The notes below the pieces were generated by a model, which searched no databases, was not told where the DNA came from, and worked only from the letters and a program-made list of their open reading frames with translations. A stretch of 64,000 nucleotides of DNA from Pinus tabuliformis (Eukaryota > Streptophyta > Pinopsida > Pinales > Pinaceae): contig CM062812.1 of the NCBI GenBank assembly GCA_031772625.1, positions 729,528,300 to 729,592,299 on the forward strand, written 5' to 3'. A program made the translations under genes and the position numbers. How positions within the stretch are numbered: position 1 is the first letter of the stretch; the number at the start of each line of letters is the position of its first letter. Below, in pieces: positions 1 to 9,370 of this stretch.

Positions 1-1931
1 GGTGGGTTGAGAAAATGATTGAAAGAGAAGAAGAAGGCCATTTGGCCTACATTTCCGTTGCAATGTGGTGCGTTTGCGCTACATGATTTTGGACATGCAT
101 GCAAAGAAGAGATCATGAAGTCTCTAAAATTAGCTACAATCCTGGGAAGGCAGTATGACCCAAATGGCACTGCTAAGGACCTGACTACTATGGTGAAAGT
201 AAAACCATTCACCCATGAGGAGGATGCCTTCGATGACCTCTTCCTACAAAAGAAACATTTTCAGAAGTGACGCATATGACATCACTACTTTCTGCCCTAG
301 ATAATGTTGAATCTCTCCATGTGTATAAAAAGAGGATATTATTGAAGGTCCCATTGAACCTACTTCAGATTGAACCAATAAGGGAGCCAACTCCCAGTGT
401 AAGCTTGGAGGATAGCTCCAAAGAGAATTCCGAAGAAGAAACCCAAGAAAGATCTACTAATGAGTTAGAGTAATTTGAGCACCAGTCTCAAAATGGGGGA
501 GGCAATAAAAATGAAGTATCCAAAAAGGAAAAAGCTGGAATTGCAGAGGAAACATTCGAGCAAACCACAAAAAATAAACATGCAGAAGTTCACTCTACAC
601 CCACTCAATTAGAAAAAACCCCAGTTATTGATTTGGAAAAGGAATGGGAACATTTCAACAAGAAGCTTCAAACAGATGAAAAAACATCTGAGATACAGAC
701 TCCTAAGAAAGCACATCACAGGTCAACTCAAGGAACAACAGTAGAGAAAACTGTAGGCACTCACGATGTTGAGCTCATTCCTGCCACCCCCACTTCACAA
801 ATTATTTTGAGAATTGATGAAATTCCTCCACTGAATGTATTTTACAGTCCTACCCACAAAGGTGTCGTCAAAAGGCAGAGGAAGAAAAGAAAGTTAGATG
901 TTGTAGCTGCTACAACTCCTAACAGTGAACCAATGGACATTGTATGGAAGGACTCGCCGATGGACCCATATGAAAATATCACAAGATTGTCGTAATTCAT
1001 AGGAGCTATGCTACAAAAAATATTGACAAAGCAACAGAGGTCCAAATGCTGCTTAAATAAAATTAAAAAAGAATTTTGTTGTTGGAAGAACAATTGGCTC
1101 AGGAGAAATCCAATTAACAAGTAGAATTACAAGTAGCCCAGCTCCAGTAAGAATTTGAACAAATGCGAATACAACATCAGGCCAGCCTAGCAGAAAGAGA
1201 TACACGGATACAAGCTATGATAGATAAGTATAAAGACAATCCACAAATCGACGAGTTCATAAAATAAGCACTCAGTCTTAACTCCCAACTTATGTAGCAG
1301 AAGGAAGTTCTTTGCCAGAAAATCTCGCAAATACGTCCATATTGCGATGTAAGTGATAAGCTAACAATCCAAGTTGTCAAATTGAGACTTGAATATGACA
1401 AAGTCCATAAAAAAAAATCATGACTTTTTCACCTGGCAAGAGTTGGAAGAAGGGAGAAAGGCTGATCTGCCAAAACTGGAGGAATCACATAAAGACATCT
1501 TATTCACAGATTGGGATTCTTGGATGAAGCAATCAGAAAGGGAAACAATAATCACAGTAGCAGTAGAAAAAAATGTTATAGAAGCCATCAATGAAAATCT
1601 GCATGGCCCCAACCTAGTTACAGAAAGCATACCAATATTTCTTCCAAATGTCAAACAATTAGAGCAGTAGTGGAGACAAGAAGCAAAGGAAAAAGAGGAT
1701 GTCATTAGACAAATGAGCAAGTTAAACTAGGAAGCGTACTGGAAGTTCTTGGTAAAACCATACAACCATTGGATGACCTTGAGATGCTTAACAACCTCCA
1801 CACAAAAAAGGGCGCCAGCACTAACAGATGCTATATTTGCTGGGCAATTGAAATCTCCGATCGACCAACTGACGCATCTCAAGCCTATGACAGATATTTC
1901 TGATCTCAATGATCGAATGCAAAGGAGTTAG
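1..1931 (+). pseudogene. Unidentified broken coding relic with coiled-coil character
   Basis: I do not recognise this region. Open stretches on the plus strand at 19-270, 267-473, 633-995, 1389-1670 and 1749-1931 lie close together, mostly in one frame, and read like one decayed protein of roughly 600 residues. The first part contains the string GRQYDPNGTAKDL. The middle (473-995) is rich in Glu, Lys, Ser and Thr, with a basic patch RQRKKRKLD near 870-900 that could be a nuclear signal. The 1080-1400 part is rich in Gln, Glu and Leu with heptad-like spacing (for example LAERDTRIQAMIDKYKDN), suggesting a coiled coil. Several breaks are present, so it is not functional as it stands. No retroelement enzyme motif is visible, but it lies upstream of a Gypsy 3' end, so it may be an accessory ORF of a plant retroelement or a captured host gene. 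The start is outside or at the window edge. Confidence 0.4.
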
Positions 1932-3559
1932 TCACTTATTTTATTCTATTTTTAGTTTTATTTTTCACATGATCTGAGGCAGGTCGTTTAAACCTCCTAA
2001 ACTATTTTTGTAATAATCTATTTTAGGACCTATAGTTTAGTATTTAAACCCCTTTCATGCATATAGAGAGGGGTCCAAAAATTTTATCAGAAACATTCAT
2101 TGAAAAATTGCACTTCTATACTTTTGAGGAGGTTCTAATGGAATGAGCAGAACATGATCTATTTTCTCTGAAATATCTAGCATGCTCTACTGAAATGCAC
2201 TTTTGTACTCTTAAAATATGTTAGATTGATTGAAATTTGGTCAATATTGCTAAAGCACATGAGCAGGAATCGTCATATATGGTACTTTTATCTTATGATC
2301 TTGTTTTATTTATGTATTAGGCAATACTTATTCTTTTAATTGTTTTATGTGTGAAAGTATGAATTATAGTTTAGCATTATTACACTTTTGTATGATGTTG
2401 GCTTTGACTTTATTCTGGATACATGAACGACTTATATGTGATATATCTTTCACATTCGTTTTGGCTAACTATTTATCCAAAATGATTACTGTTAAACAAT
2501 TACATTTCTTATTGCAGTTGAATGATCTATATTACCAATTGTTGTAGGACATTATTGTAGATCGCATATTGTATTGAATTCCTTGGTATATTTATATTTC
2601 AACAATTTTTAAACTAGGATATATGCATGTGTGTAGTAGTTTATATTAGAATACACTTAGCTTAATCATTCCTCCATTACGTCATATATCACCCCATCAA
2701 CACTATCAAAATCTCTTCTAGGAAACTGGTTCCATTATCGCCAGTTGGAGCCACTATACCAACTGGAAAAGGAGCTGCTAACCAAGGTCTGGATTGGGTG
2801 GTTTTCCCGCATGTTGTAGCAATGAATTTTGCGGCTTAAACAGGTCCTAAACTCTTAAAGATAGTGTCTTCAAATTTTTAGTTATAGTTACTCCCTTAAT
2901 TCTTGACCAAAATTGATATGATTATGGTTAGGAAACATGATAACTCAAGAACACCTTTTAACATTGTGAACACTCCACCATTTATTATATGCATGCCAAA
3001 CTCTTAGCTCAATATTTAAACTAATGCGATAGCCTACTAGGGGTAAGTTTGAATCCATTGAGTTCCTCAACCATAAAATAGAGTTACAGTTTCATTCCTC
3101 TATATTTTTCTTGAAAGTATATACATATATATCCCTAATTGCATGATTAGTAAGGGCATCCTTTGATACCATGGTGGTAATCTTAGTAGGTCAACATGCA
3201 AGACACATAACCTTTTCACATAAATCCTAATTGTCATGATTCTCACACCGTTTGAAAGGTATATAAGTGTAAATTTTGGCTCCAAGGTCTCGTGAAAAAG
3301 TGGAAATGTTTTGGCAACAAAAAATTCTTTTTGATGCCGCAAAAGATATCTAAAAAATTGTAAACCCCAATTCTCCAAATAGTCCCCCCGTTAAAATGAC
3401 CCTACTGGTATGTCCTTCTATCTTGAGAGTTTGAGAGACTTGGGGGGCTTGCTACTGGTAGAAGTCTTGCTTGAAATTCCCTTTAATTCCAAGACTTCAT
3501 TAGTGAGTTCCTTTACAGACTTAGTTTCGTGCTATGTGTATTATCCAACCAAATTGGAA
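1932..3559. other. No recognisable gene; AT-rich interval
   Basis: The stretch between the coding relic and the Gypsy tail has only short shadow ORFs on both strands. Nothing with a domain signature was seen. It could be the decayed internal part of the element that ends at 4412. Confidence 0.5.
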
Positions 3560-3860
3560 AAATGAAGCAAGGGATGAATGGAAGAATGACTAAGAAGTGT
3601 GGCCACTCATTCAAAAGTTGCAGAAGATCCTAGTTCAAATAATATTTCCAGAACTTGATGAGGAAGGAAAAATCATATTGGAACCTGAAGCAGTCATAGA
3701 ACAAGAAATTGACAGCTACAAAATCGATCAATTTCAGAGTATCTCATCAAGTGGAAGAACTTACCCGCTAAAGATTCCACATGGGAGGATGAGAATTTTA
3801 TACAGAAGCATCCAGAACTACTCAAGCATTGAGGACAACACTTTTTGAAGGGGAGGGGCA
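3560..3860 (+). mobile_element. Ty3/Gypsy 3' tail (integrase C-terminus/chromodomain-like) and polypurine tract
   Basis: The protein fragment here contains LDEEGKIILEPEAVIE and then a run that matches the chromodomain-type ending of plant Gypsy integrases (a basic stretch followed by 'KHPELLKH'-like coding). It ends in a purine-rich tract (about 3846-3858, aaggggagggg) directly before an LTR beginning tgttagg. In plant Gypsy elements the integrase C-terminus, polypurine tract and 3' LTR occur in exactly this order. The copy is old and broken in several places; the upstream pol domains are not recognisable. Confidence 0.7.
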
Positions 3861-3969
3861 TGTTAGGTCCCTATACTACTAGCGTAACCCCTTATTGTTA
3901 TTAGTGCAACCCAATTATTATATTTTTGTGCCCATGTAGTCCCCATACTGTTATTATTGTGTCTCATAG

Positions 3970-3981
3970 AAGCCCACTATT
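3970..3981. repeat. Target-site duplication, left copy (12 bp)
   Basis: aagcccactatt here is repeated exactly at 4190-4201, on the two sides of the hairpin insertion. Confidence 0.8.
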
Positions 3982-4189
3982 TTGGATTTAAGAGATCTGT
4001 GGCTTGTGTCTTTTGAATCATTGATCGGAGAATCCACAGTTTTAACATCTTTATACCAACGTTTCAAATCCCAAGTGGGATCCATCATCAGGGTTGAAGA
4101 ATGATCAACCCTGATGATGGATCCCACTTGGGATTTGAAACGTTGGTATAAAGATGTTAAAACTGTGGATTCTCCGATCAATGATTCAA
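3982..4189. mobile_element. Penelope-like hairpin insertion with hammerhead-ribozyme-like cores
   Basis: Positions 4010-4097 and 4105-4192 are perfect reverse complements (88 of 88 bases) around a 7-base loop. The block is flanked by a 12-bp direct repeat, aagcccactatt (3970-3981 and 4190-4201), which marks it as an insertion into the LTR. Each arm carries a hammerhead core. On the plus strand this is CTGATGA (4111-4117), a 7-bp stem II (4119-4125 with 4130-4136, loop ACTT), GAAA (4137-4140), a minimal stem III AC/GT and the cleavage triplet GTT (4142-4144), with a 3-bp stem I (ACC 4108-4110 with GGT 4145-4147). One unpaired T (4118) sits at the base of stem II. Such minimal hammerheads are typical of Penelope-like elements, reported in conifers as Dryad. 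Assignment to that family is inference; no reverse transcriptase is present. Confidence 0.65.
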
Positions 4190-4201
4190 AAGCCCACTAT
4201 T
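4190..4201. repeat. Target-site duplication, right copy (12 bp)
   Basis: This is the exact match of 3970-3981. The last bases of the right hairpin arm overlap its first three bases. Confidence 0.8.
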
Positions 4202-4725
4202 GTTATTGTTGTGCCCTTACATTATTATTGTTATGTTGATTGTGATTACATTATGACCCCTTAGACTCCGATATATAGTGAGGAGGTCTTGTCATTTTTA
4301 TCATCCAAGAATTGTTCATTTATGTAATGTAAAGGGGGTTTCCCTCTCGAAGAGGCTAATTTCTAAGGCACTAATCTATTTTTCTATCTTTTTGTGAGTT
4401 GGTTTCATAGCAGACATATTTGAAAAGTAGTATAATGGTCCAATCTATATCATTAACACCTTATGGGTATATTTAAAACATATATACCTAATTTCAAAGA
4501 TAGATTTGTGAACATAAGAGAAATTATGTCATTGGTAGTTGAAATGCTTAAAATATAGACATTATTATTGACAATATAATCAAGATATAAAATGAATATA
4601 AAAACAACGCGAATCAAATATGTGTTTGAATATTTTCAATGCATCTACACCTCAAATTAAGATAGGGTAGGTAGATGGTTATGGTTCCCATCAAAATATA
4701 CCAAATTATTTTTATTTACAAATAT

Positions 4726-4740
4726 CTTCAAGGGCCATCT
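4726..4740. repeat. SINE target-site duplication, left copy
   Basis: cttcaagggccatct is repeated at 4860-4874. Confidence 0.85.
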
Positions 4741-4859
4741 TTTTTTTTTTTTTCTAGTTAAGACTAACCTAAGTACCGACGGGGATTTGAACCGGTGACC
4801 TATCGCAAGGAGTGCCTTAACAACGCACCCATTCACCGTCAATCCAAAGCCCTGTGAGC
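4741..4859 (-). mobile_element. tRNA-derived SINE with target-site duplications
   Basis: On the minus strand the element runs from 4859 to a poly(A) tail seen as a T run at 4741-4753. It holds a tRNA-like pol III promoter: an A-box-like segment (gggtgcgttgttaaggc, around 4814-4830) and a clear B box ggttcaaatcc (4783-4793 on the minus strand). The pattern around the A box resembles Ser/Leu tRNAs. Direct repeats cttcaagggccatct at 4726-4740 and 4860-4874 flank it exactly, as expected for LINE-mobilised SINEs. It sits within the LINE endonuclease relic. Confidence 0.85.
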
Positions 4860-4874
4860 CTTCAAGGGCCATCT
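4860..4874. repeat. SINE target-site duplication, right copy
   Basis: Exact match of 4726-4740. Confidence 0.85.
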
Positions 4875-5184
4875 TAGAAATAAGAAAATGATCCAATTTT
4901 TTCAAAACACCAATCTTGACACTTTTGGAATTTCACCAAGTTGAATTCATCTTAATTTATTCAAAATCCATCAATAATAAGTCTTCAGATACATGAGTGA
5001 TTTTTTTTTCTAGTAAATCTAATCTAAAAACCTCACCCTAGAATATGCTTGAATTCAAAGTAAGATTTAATTCAAATCCTATGATCACACTATCCCAACT
5101 GATGATTAATTAATATTTTAAATTATTCTAGAACTGGAACCCATTTTTATATGGAACCTACTAGTTCAAAATTTTGAATAACTC

Positions 5185-5370
5185 AAACCCTGAGGGATAG
5201 CTTAATTGGTCTAGTTCCTATCGCTAAAGAAAATCACAAATGGGAGATCACGAGGTTAATCCTCCTTGTTTCCCTCAAGGTTAGGCTCTACTAATAAGCA
5301 GGGAAGATGTGATCCCTTCGGGTGTCTTTGCCTACATATTTCCTTCAAAAAAATAAAAATAAAATAATAG
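5185..5370 (+). mobile_element. Second tRNA-derived SINE
   Basis: The plus strand shows a good A box (tagcttaattgg, 5198-5209) and a degenerate B box (ggttaatcc, 5254-5262), followed by a tRNA-unrelated body and an A-rich tail (about 5346-5370, aaaaaaataaaaataaaata). The order and spacing fit a plant SINE of a different family from the one at 4741. No clean target duplication was found, so the ends are approximate. It lies inside the same LINE relic. Confidence 0.65.
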
Positions 5371-5670
5371 CACATCTACATCCTTGGCCCTTCCCTCAAC
5401 CATAATATTAGAAATGAGACAAATAAAATTAGTAGCCTCAAATCTCTCATTCTAACCAGTTAGCAGACCATTAGATAATCCTTGTGCATCCATACCACAA
5501 TTTTTTTCTCCTTCAAGATAGAGGGAAGAAAATCAATTGCTTTAGTCTCCTCATACATTGTCTCTTGGACTATAATCACATCCAACCTATACATAGAAAG
5601 AAACATTATGAGGGATAAATTTAGTAAGAAAACCACATAACCTAGTAATATTAAAGTACAAAGAAATCAT

Positions 5671-8479
5671 GATGTAGCAATCTTCCTAGGGTTATATATT
5701 CTAGGTATCCCTTGTATGGTCAATTACCTTCCTATATTTAACTCCTTTGAAGGCTTCAATTTTGTTTTGAAGATATATGATTTTCTCCCCACTAGATCCA
5801 TTAGATCCATTTTATAGTGCATTAATCCTAAAGAACCCTTAATCCTTCCTCCTTCATTTTCTAAGATATATTTCCTACGAGAAACATGACATGTGAGATA
5901 AATTTTTTTATTATATAAGCATGCACAACTTGCTCAAGATTATTGAGTGGCCTCCCTTAATGCAACTCAAGAGATGCATTTTAAACCACATTAAAAAATC
6001 AATAATTCTCCAACTTCCATTAATGAAAGACCCCTAGGTAAAAAAACTATTTTAAGCTTCCCCTCCCAAATCTCTCCTTTATTTCATAGGGAATCTTAAT
6101 TTAAAAATAAAAAATAAAAATGTGAATCCAAAGAAAGGGAGTCCTTACCTTTATATGCATCGATTAAAGTTGACTCCTATTGGGACTCCCTTTTTTCAGT
6201 TGGGAAGTCTTGTCTCTAATTAGGGAGAGATAAGTTGATGTCAACCCCCTGAATGGGTAACATTCTTCCTTTTTCTTCTTCTTGATCCAGTGGAGTCTAA
6301 TCAGTAAGGAAATCTTATTTTCTAATCCACCACTTCTTCTTAGTCTACCATTAAGATCTTTAGATGCTTCACTCTCTCCACAAAAGGGCCTTCCCAATGA
6401 CACATTAAGTAATGAGACAACTATAGTAGTATAATGATTAAATTAGTAATGATTCCCCCTTAAAAAATTCAATCTATGTTGAAAACCTATTTGTAAAAGC
6501 AACTTTGATGAGCACATTCTCCATTCACTTGTCAAAGGAGTCCTAAAAATTTTCCTCAACATGTTGGATACTTATTAGTTCATGATGGGGGTCAAACCCT
6601 AGCTTTCAACTATGTAGTACCAAAGTGGAAGGACCCTACAAATAGTTGTTTTTAGATTATAGTATTATCCTTTTCTCTATTGAATTTGAAGGATATGCAT
6701 CTTGTGACCATCAACTTATATTGGGGTGAATAACCAAGAGTATTTCACCATCTTTCTTTTAACCAAAGTATCGCAAAGTCTTATTTTACCAGTTTTCTGA
6801 TAATCTTGTTGATCAAGGGTTGTTTCATTAAGACGTTGACCCTATCCATGCTACATCAAGTTTAAGCACTAGTTTCACCTTGTGCTTTCTATATCTGATA
6901 CATATTTTTCCCTTTCTAAGTGTTAATGGATATTGGATTTACTTTTTATCTAAGATTCATGCTTTAGGATTTGACCTTAGGTCCATCCTCGATAACATCT
7001 CTCTCACTCCATACACAACCTCACTAGTGTTAAGGACTTTAAACTTCACAATATGATCTATACACAAAATTATAGATATCAAAGGCTCCAAAACTTGTAG
7101 TACATTAATCCTTGTTTCATTGCCTTTATGGTTAGAGTGAGATGATCTTATCTCATGATCTCTATCATTTATTAATGGAATTCCTAGCTTGACCATTGGT
7201 TTGCCATATGTCACTATATGTCTATGAATTCAAGGTATCGCTTAATAGGCTAAGTACTCCTTAAAATCTTGTGCATATCTCTTGATTTGGACATACTAAT
7301 TATGCATCTAAAAATTGAATAACAGATTCCATGAGTCATCCTTCCCATTTAATATCCTCTATACATTGTGAGCCATGGCCTTGATGATAAACTAGGAAAA
7401 TCTCTAGAGTTTAAATACCTAGAAAATAAATCATGAAAAAACCATATGATGACCCATTACCTTCATTAGAAGCCTCTGATTATATCCCCCAAGTCTTTCA
7501 TTCTTAAAATGGCCACCATCATCTAATATAATATACCCATATAAGATAACATAATAAATGATATAACAATATATTCACTAATATATTAAAGGTCAAAACA
7601 TAATATTTACTATTCATGTAATATATAGTATATCGCTTAATACATTAATAATTATTTAGTTATGTCTTTACTAAAGTCTCATAACTTTAGTTTTAATGAT
7701 AACTTTAGCATTGTCATTTTATTATTAATAAGACAACTCTTTTTAGTATTTTACACTTTCATGGTTTACCTAGCAAATGTAAGCATATTCCATCCCAATG
7801 ATACATCTTCGTTATTTATTATCAAATCCATTATTTTATTCTTTAAATATCTTAATGATGGACCTCGGTATGGATTTGAAATGCCAAGACCATGCCTACC
7901 AATATGAATAATTTAGAAGTCTTACATTCTAAAACAACTCACCGCAAAAATAAGAAAAGGCTACCTTGAAAAAAATTATGATTTTAGAGTACCACTTCTT
8001 AAACAAAAATAAAAACATCTAATAAATATGATATTTCATCTCAAAAAAGAGGAATTATAAAAGAATATGGTCGAAAGGAATTTATATTATTCTCAACCTT
8101 TAAAAATAAATAATATATATTTTTTCTAATGATTTTTCATATATTGTTCCGTATTTCAATTTCCATTTTTGAATTCTAAATTTATTGACTGAACTAAATT
8201 TTCTTTGTCATTTATAAATATTTTGACAAGATCCTTGTATTTTGCTTTTATAAACAAAATTGATAAGTAATTTTATATTAATAAAAGCTTGGATTTTGGC
8301 CTCGTACGCTTACATCAAAACCCTTATATCTTGAGCCATAAACAAAATGAAGATCTTTAAAGGAGTACGTAAATATATTGTTTAATGTCTCCATGACTAT
8401 CAATGCTCTTGAAAAAGAAAATAAGTTGTCCATAAATCCTAAAAAAGAGTCCAATAGAAAACAAAATTTGCAAGCTAGA
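5671..8479. other. Unassigned AT-rich interval, possibly LINE 5' part
   Basis: No domain could be recognised. The minus-strand ORFs at 6164-6403 and 6957-7214 have no family signature. Because 5670 looks like the start of a minus-strand LINE ORF2, ORF1 and a 5' UTR would be expected to the right, but nothing here shows them convincingly. Confidence 0.4.
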
Positions 8480-9365
8480 ATAACTAAAATTTACATAGAA
8501 AGAGCAAACTGATATAAAAAAAAAAGAAACTGATTCACGACTAGGAGGAAAAATATTCGTGGGTCACATTCAATTTCTTCAATACCACATGCACGACGAG
8601 TCCTTCTGTGCCGAAAATAAATCCCAGCAGTGCTACATTCCTCAACATCTTTTTTATCACGAGCATTTGAAATTTCCAAAACCACCACCCGCGTGTTAAG
8701 GTGTCTAACCTCCTCTCTGAGTTTGTCCAACATGGGCTCCATATATGCATGGTGTTCCGATAGTTTTTATTCCACAAAGGATTGGAACAAACATCAATGT
8801 CACTCGATTAAATTATCTTTCTCTTGATTGTGGAGACCAAGCCCTGTGTAGAATCCAAAATATTTTCCATAAGCTTTGAGGCATTGTTAACCTCTTGAAT
8901 TTCCTTAATTCTAGCATGAATCCCTGTAATATAATCATTGAAGTTTATTTATGGAACTGGAAGGGAATAATTTTGCGTTAATTTCTAGCATATCTTGAGT
9001 CAAATAGGCCCCTCTTTTCGCTAATTCATCAACATTTGAATTCACATTTCTATAAATGTGATAGAATTTTAATTGGTCAAATTTTGTCAATGATGCCTAG
9101 AACTTGTGTATAAATGGGGGAGATATGAAATTGATGGTCTTCTTCACTTTAGAGAATAGTCAAATTACCAATAAGGAGTCCCCAAATATAGTGACATACT
9201 TACTTCCATGATCAGAGGTAAGCTCCAATGCTTTGTAAAGATCAACAAACTCAGCATGATTTTTTTTTGCTTTTAAGATTCCCCGCGCATACTGCAATAC
9301 CATTTGTTCCTTAGGGCCAAACAAGACCCATCCCACTCCTTCCTCCCAAGGTTTTCCTCTAGAAG
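8480..9365 (-). mobile_element. LINE (L1-type) 3' end with RNase H domain
   Basis: The minus strand from 9360 to about 8940 encodes an RNase H domain of the type at the C-terminus of plant L1 elements: ...NHAEFVDLYKALEL (catalytic Glu region), VTIFGDSLLVI (catalytic Asp region 'GDS') and VNSNVDELAKRG (the 'N..AD.LA' end motif). At least one stop interrupts it. Below 8900 a further reading (MLDKLREEVRHLNTRVVVLEISNARD, about 8740-8640) looks like a coiled coil in the 3' tail. The right edge is cut by the Gypsy element at 9371; the upstream half of the LINE continues at 19692. Confidence 0.7.
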
Positions 9366-9370
9366 CTCCA
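9366..9370. repeat. Gypsy target-site duplication, left (ctcca)
   Basis: Identical 5-bp repeat at 19687-19691, directly outside both LTRs. Confidence 0.9.

Larger units (their letters stand above)
3861..4412 (+). repeat. 3' LTR of the Gypsy relic, interrupted by a nested insertion
   Basis: The LTR starts with TG at 3861 right after the polypurine tract and probably ends with CA at 4412 (ttggtttcatagca). Without the 208-base insertion and one copy of its target duplication it would be about 330 bp. The partner LTR is not in the window, so the outer end rests on the TG..CA rule and is uncertain by some bases. Confidence 0.55.
4413..5670 (-). mobile_element. LINE (L1-type) endonuclease-region relic, interrupted by two SINEs
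   Basis: Read on the minus strand from about 5670 leftward, the sequence gives an L1-type apurinic endonuclease N-terminus: MISLYFNITRL, then LDVIIVQETM (the QE of the catalytic 'IQET' motif), then a shifted frame with GMDAQGLSNGLLTG, matching the usual 'GxSGGL' region. Farther left, at about 4930-4860, KKLDHFLISKMALE matches the 'RLDRFLVS' motif near the end of the endonuclease domain. Frame changes and stops are frequent, so this is an old dead copy. The SINEs at 4741-4859 and 5185-5370 interrupt it. The leftmost part (4413-4650) is too decayed to assign. It may be unrelated to the LINE at 8880-20660, which shows only 3' domains. Confidence 0.6.

Noticed and set aside
3954-4181. 75-codon minus-strand ORF
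   Set aside because: It runs through the perfect palindrome; the protein is a by-product of the inverted repeat.
4783-4830. Possible tRNA gene
   Set aside because: The A and B boxes belong to a SINE with an A tail and target duplications; no full cloverleaf could be drawn.
8491-8777. Overlapping minus-strand ORFs as a host gene
   Set aside because: They directly follow a LINE RNase H domain and are best read as the LINE 3' tail; the coiled-coil look alone is not enough.
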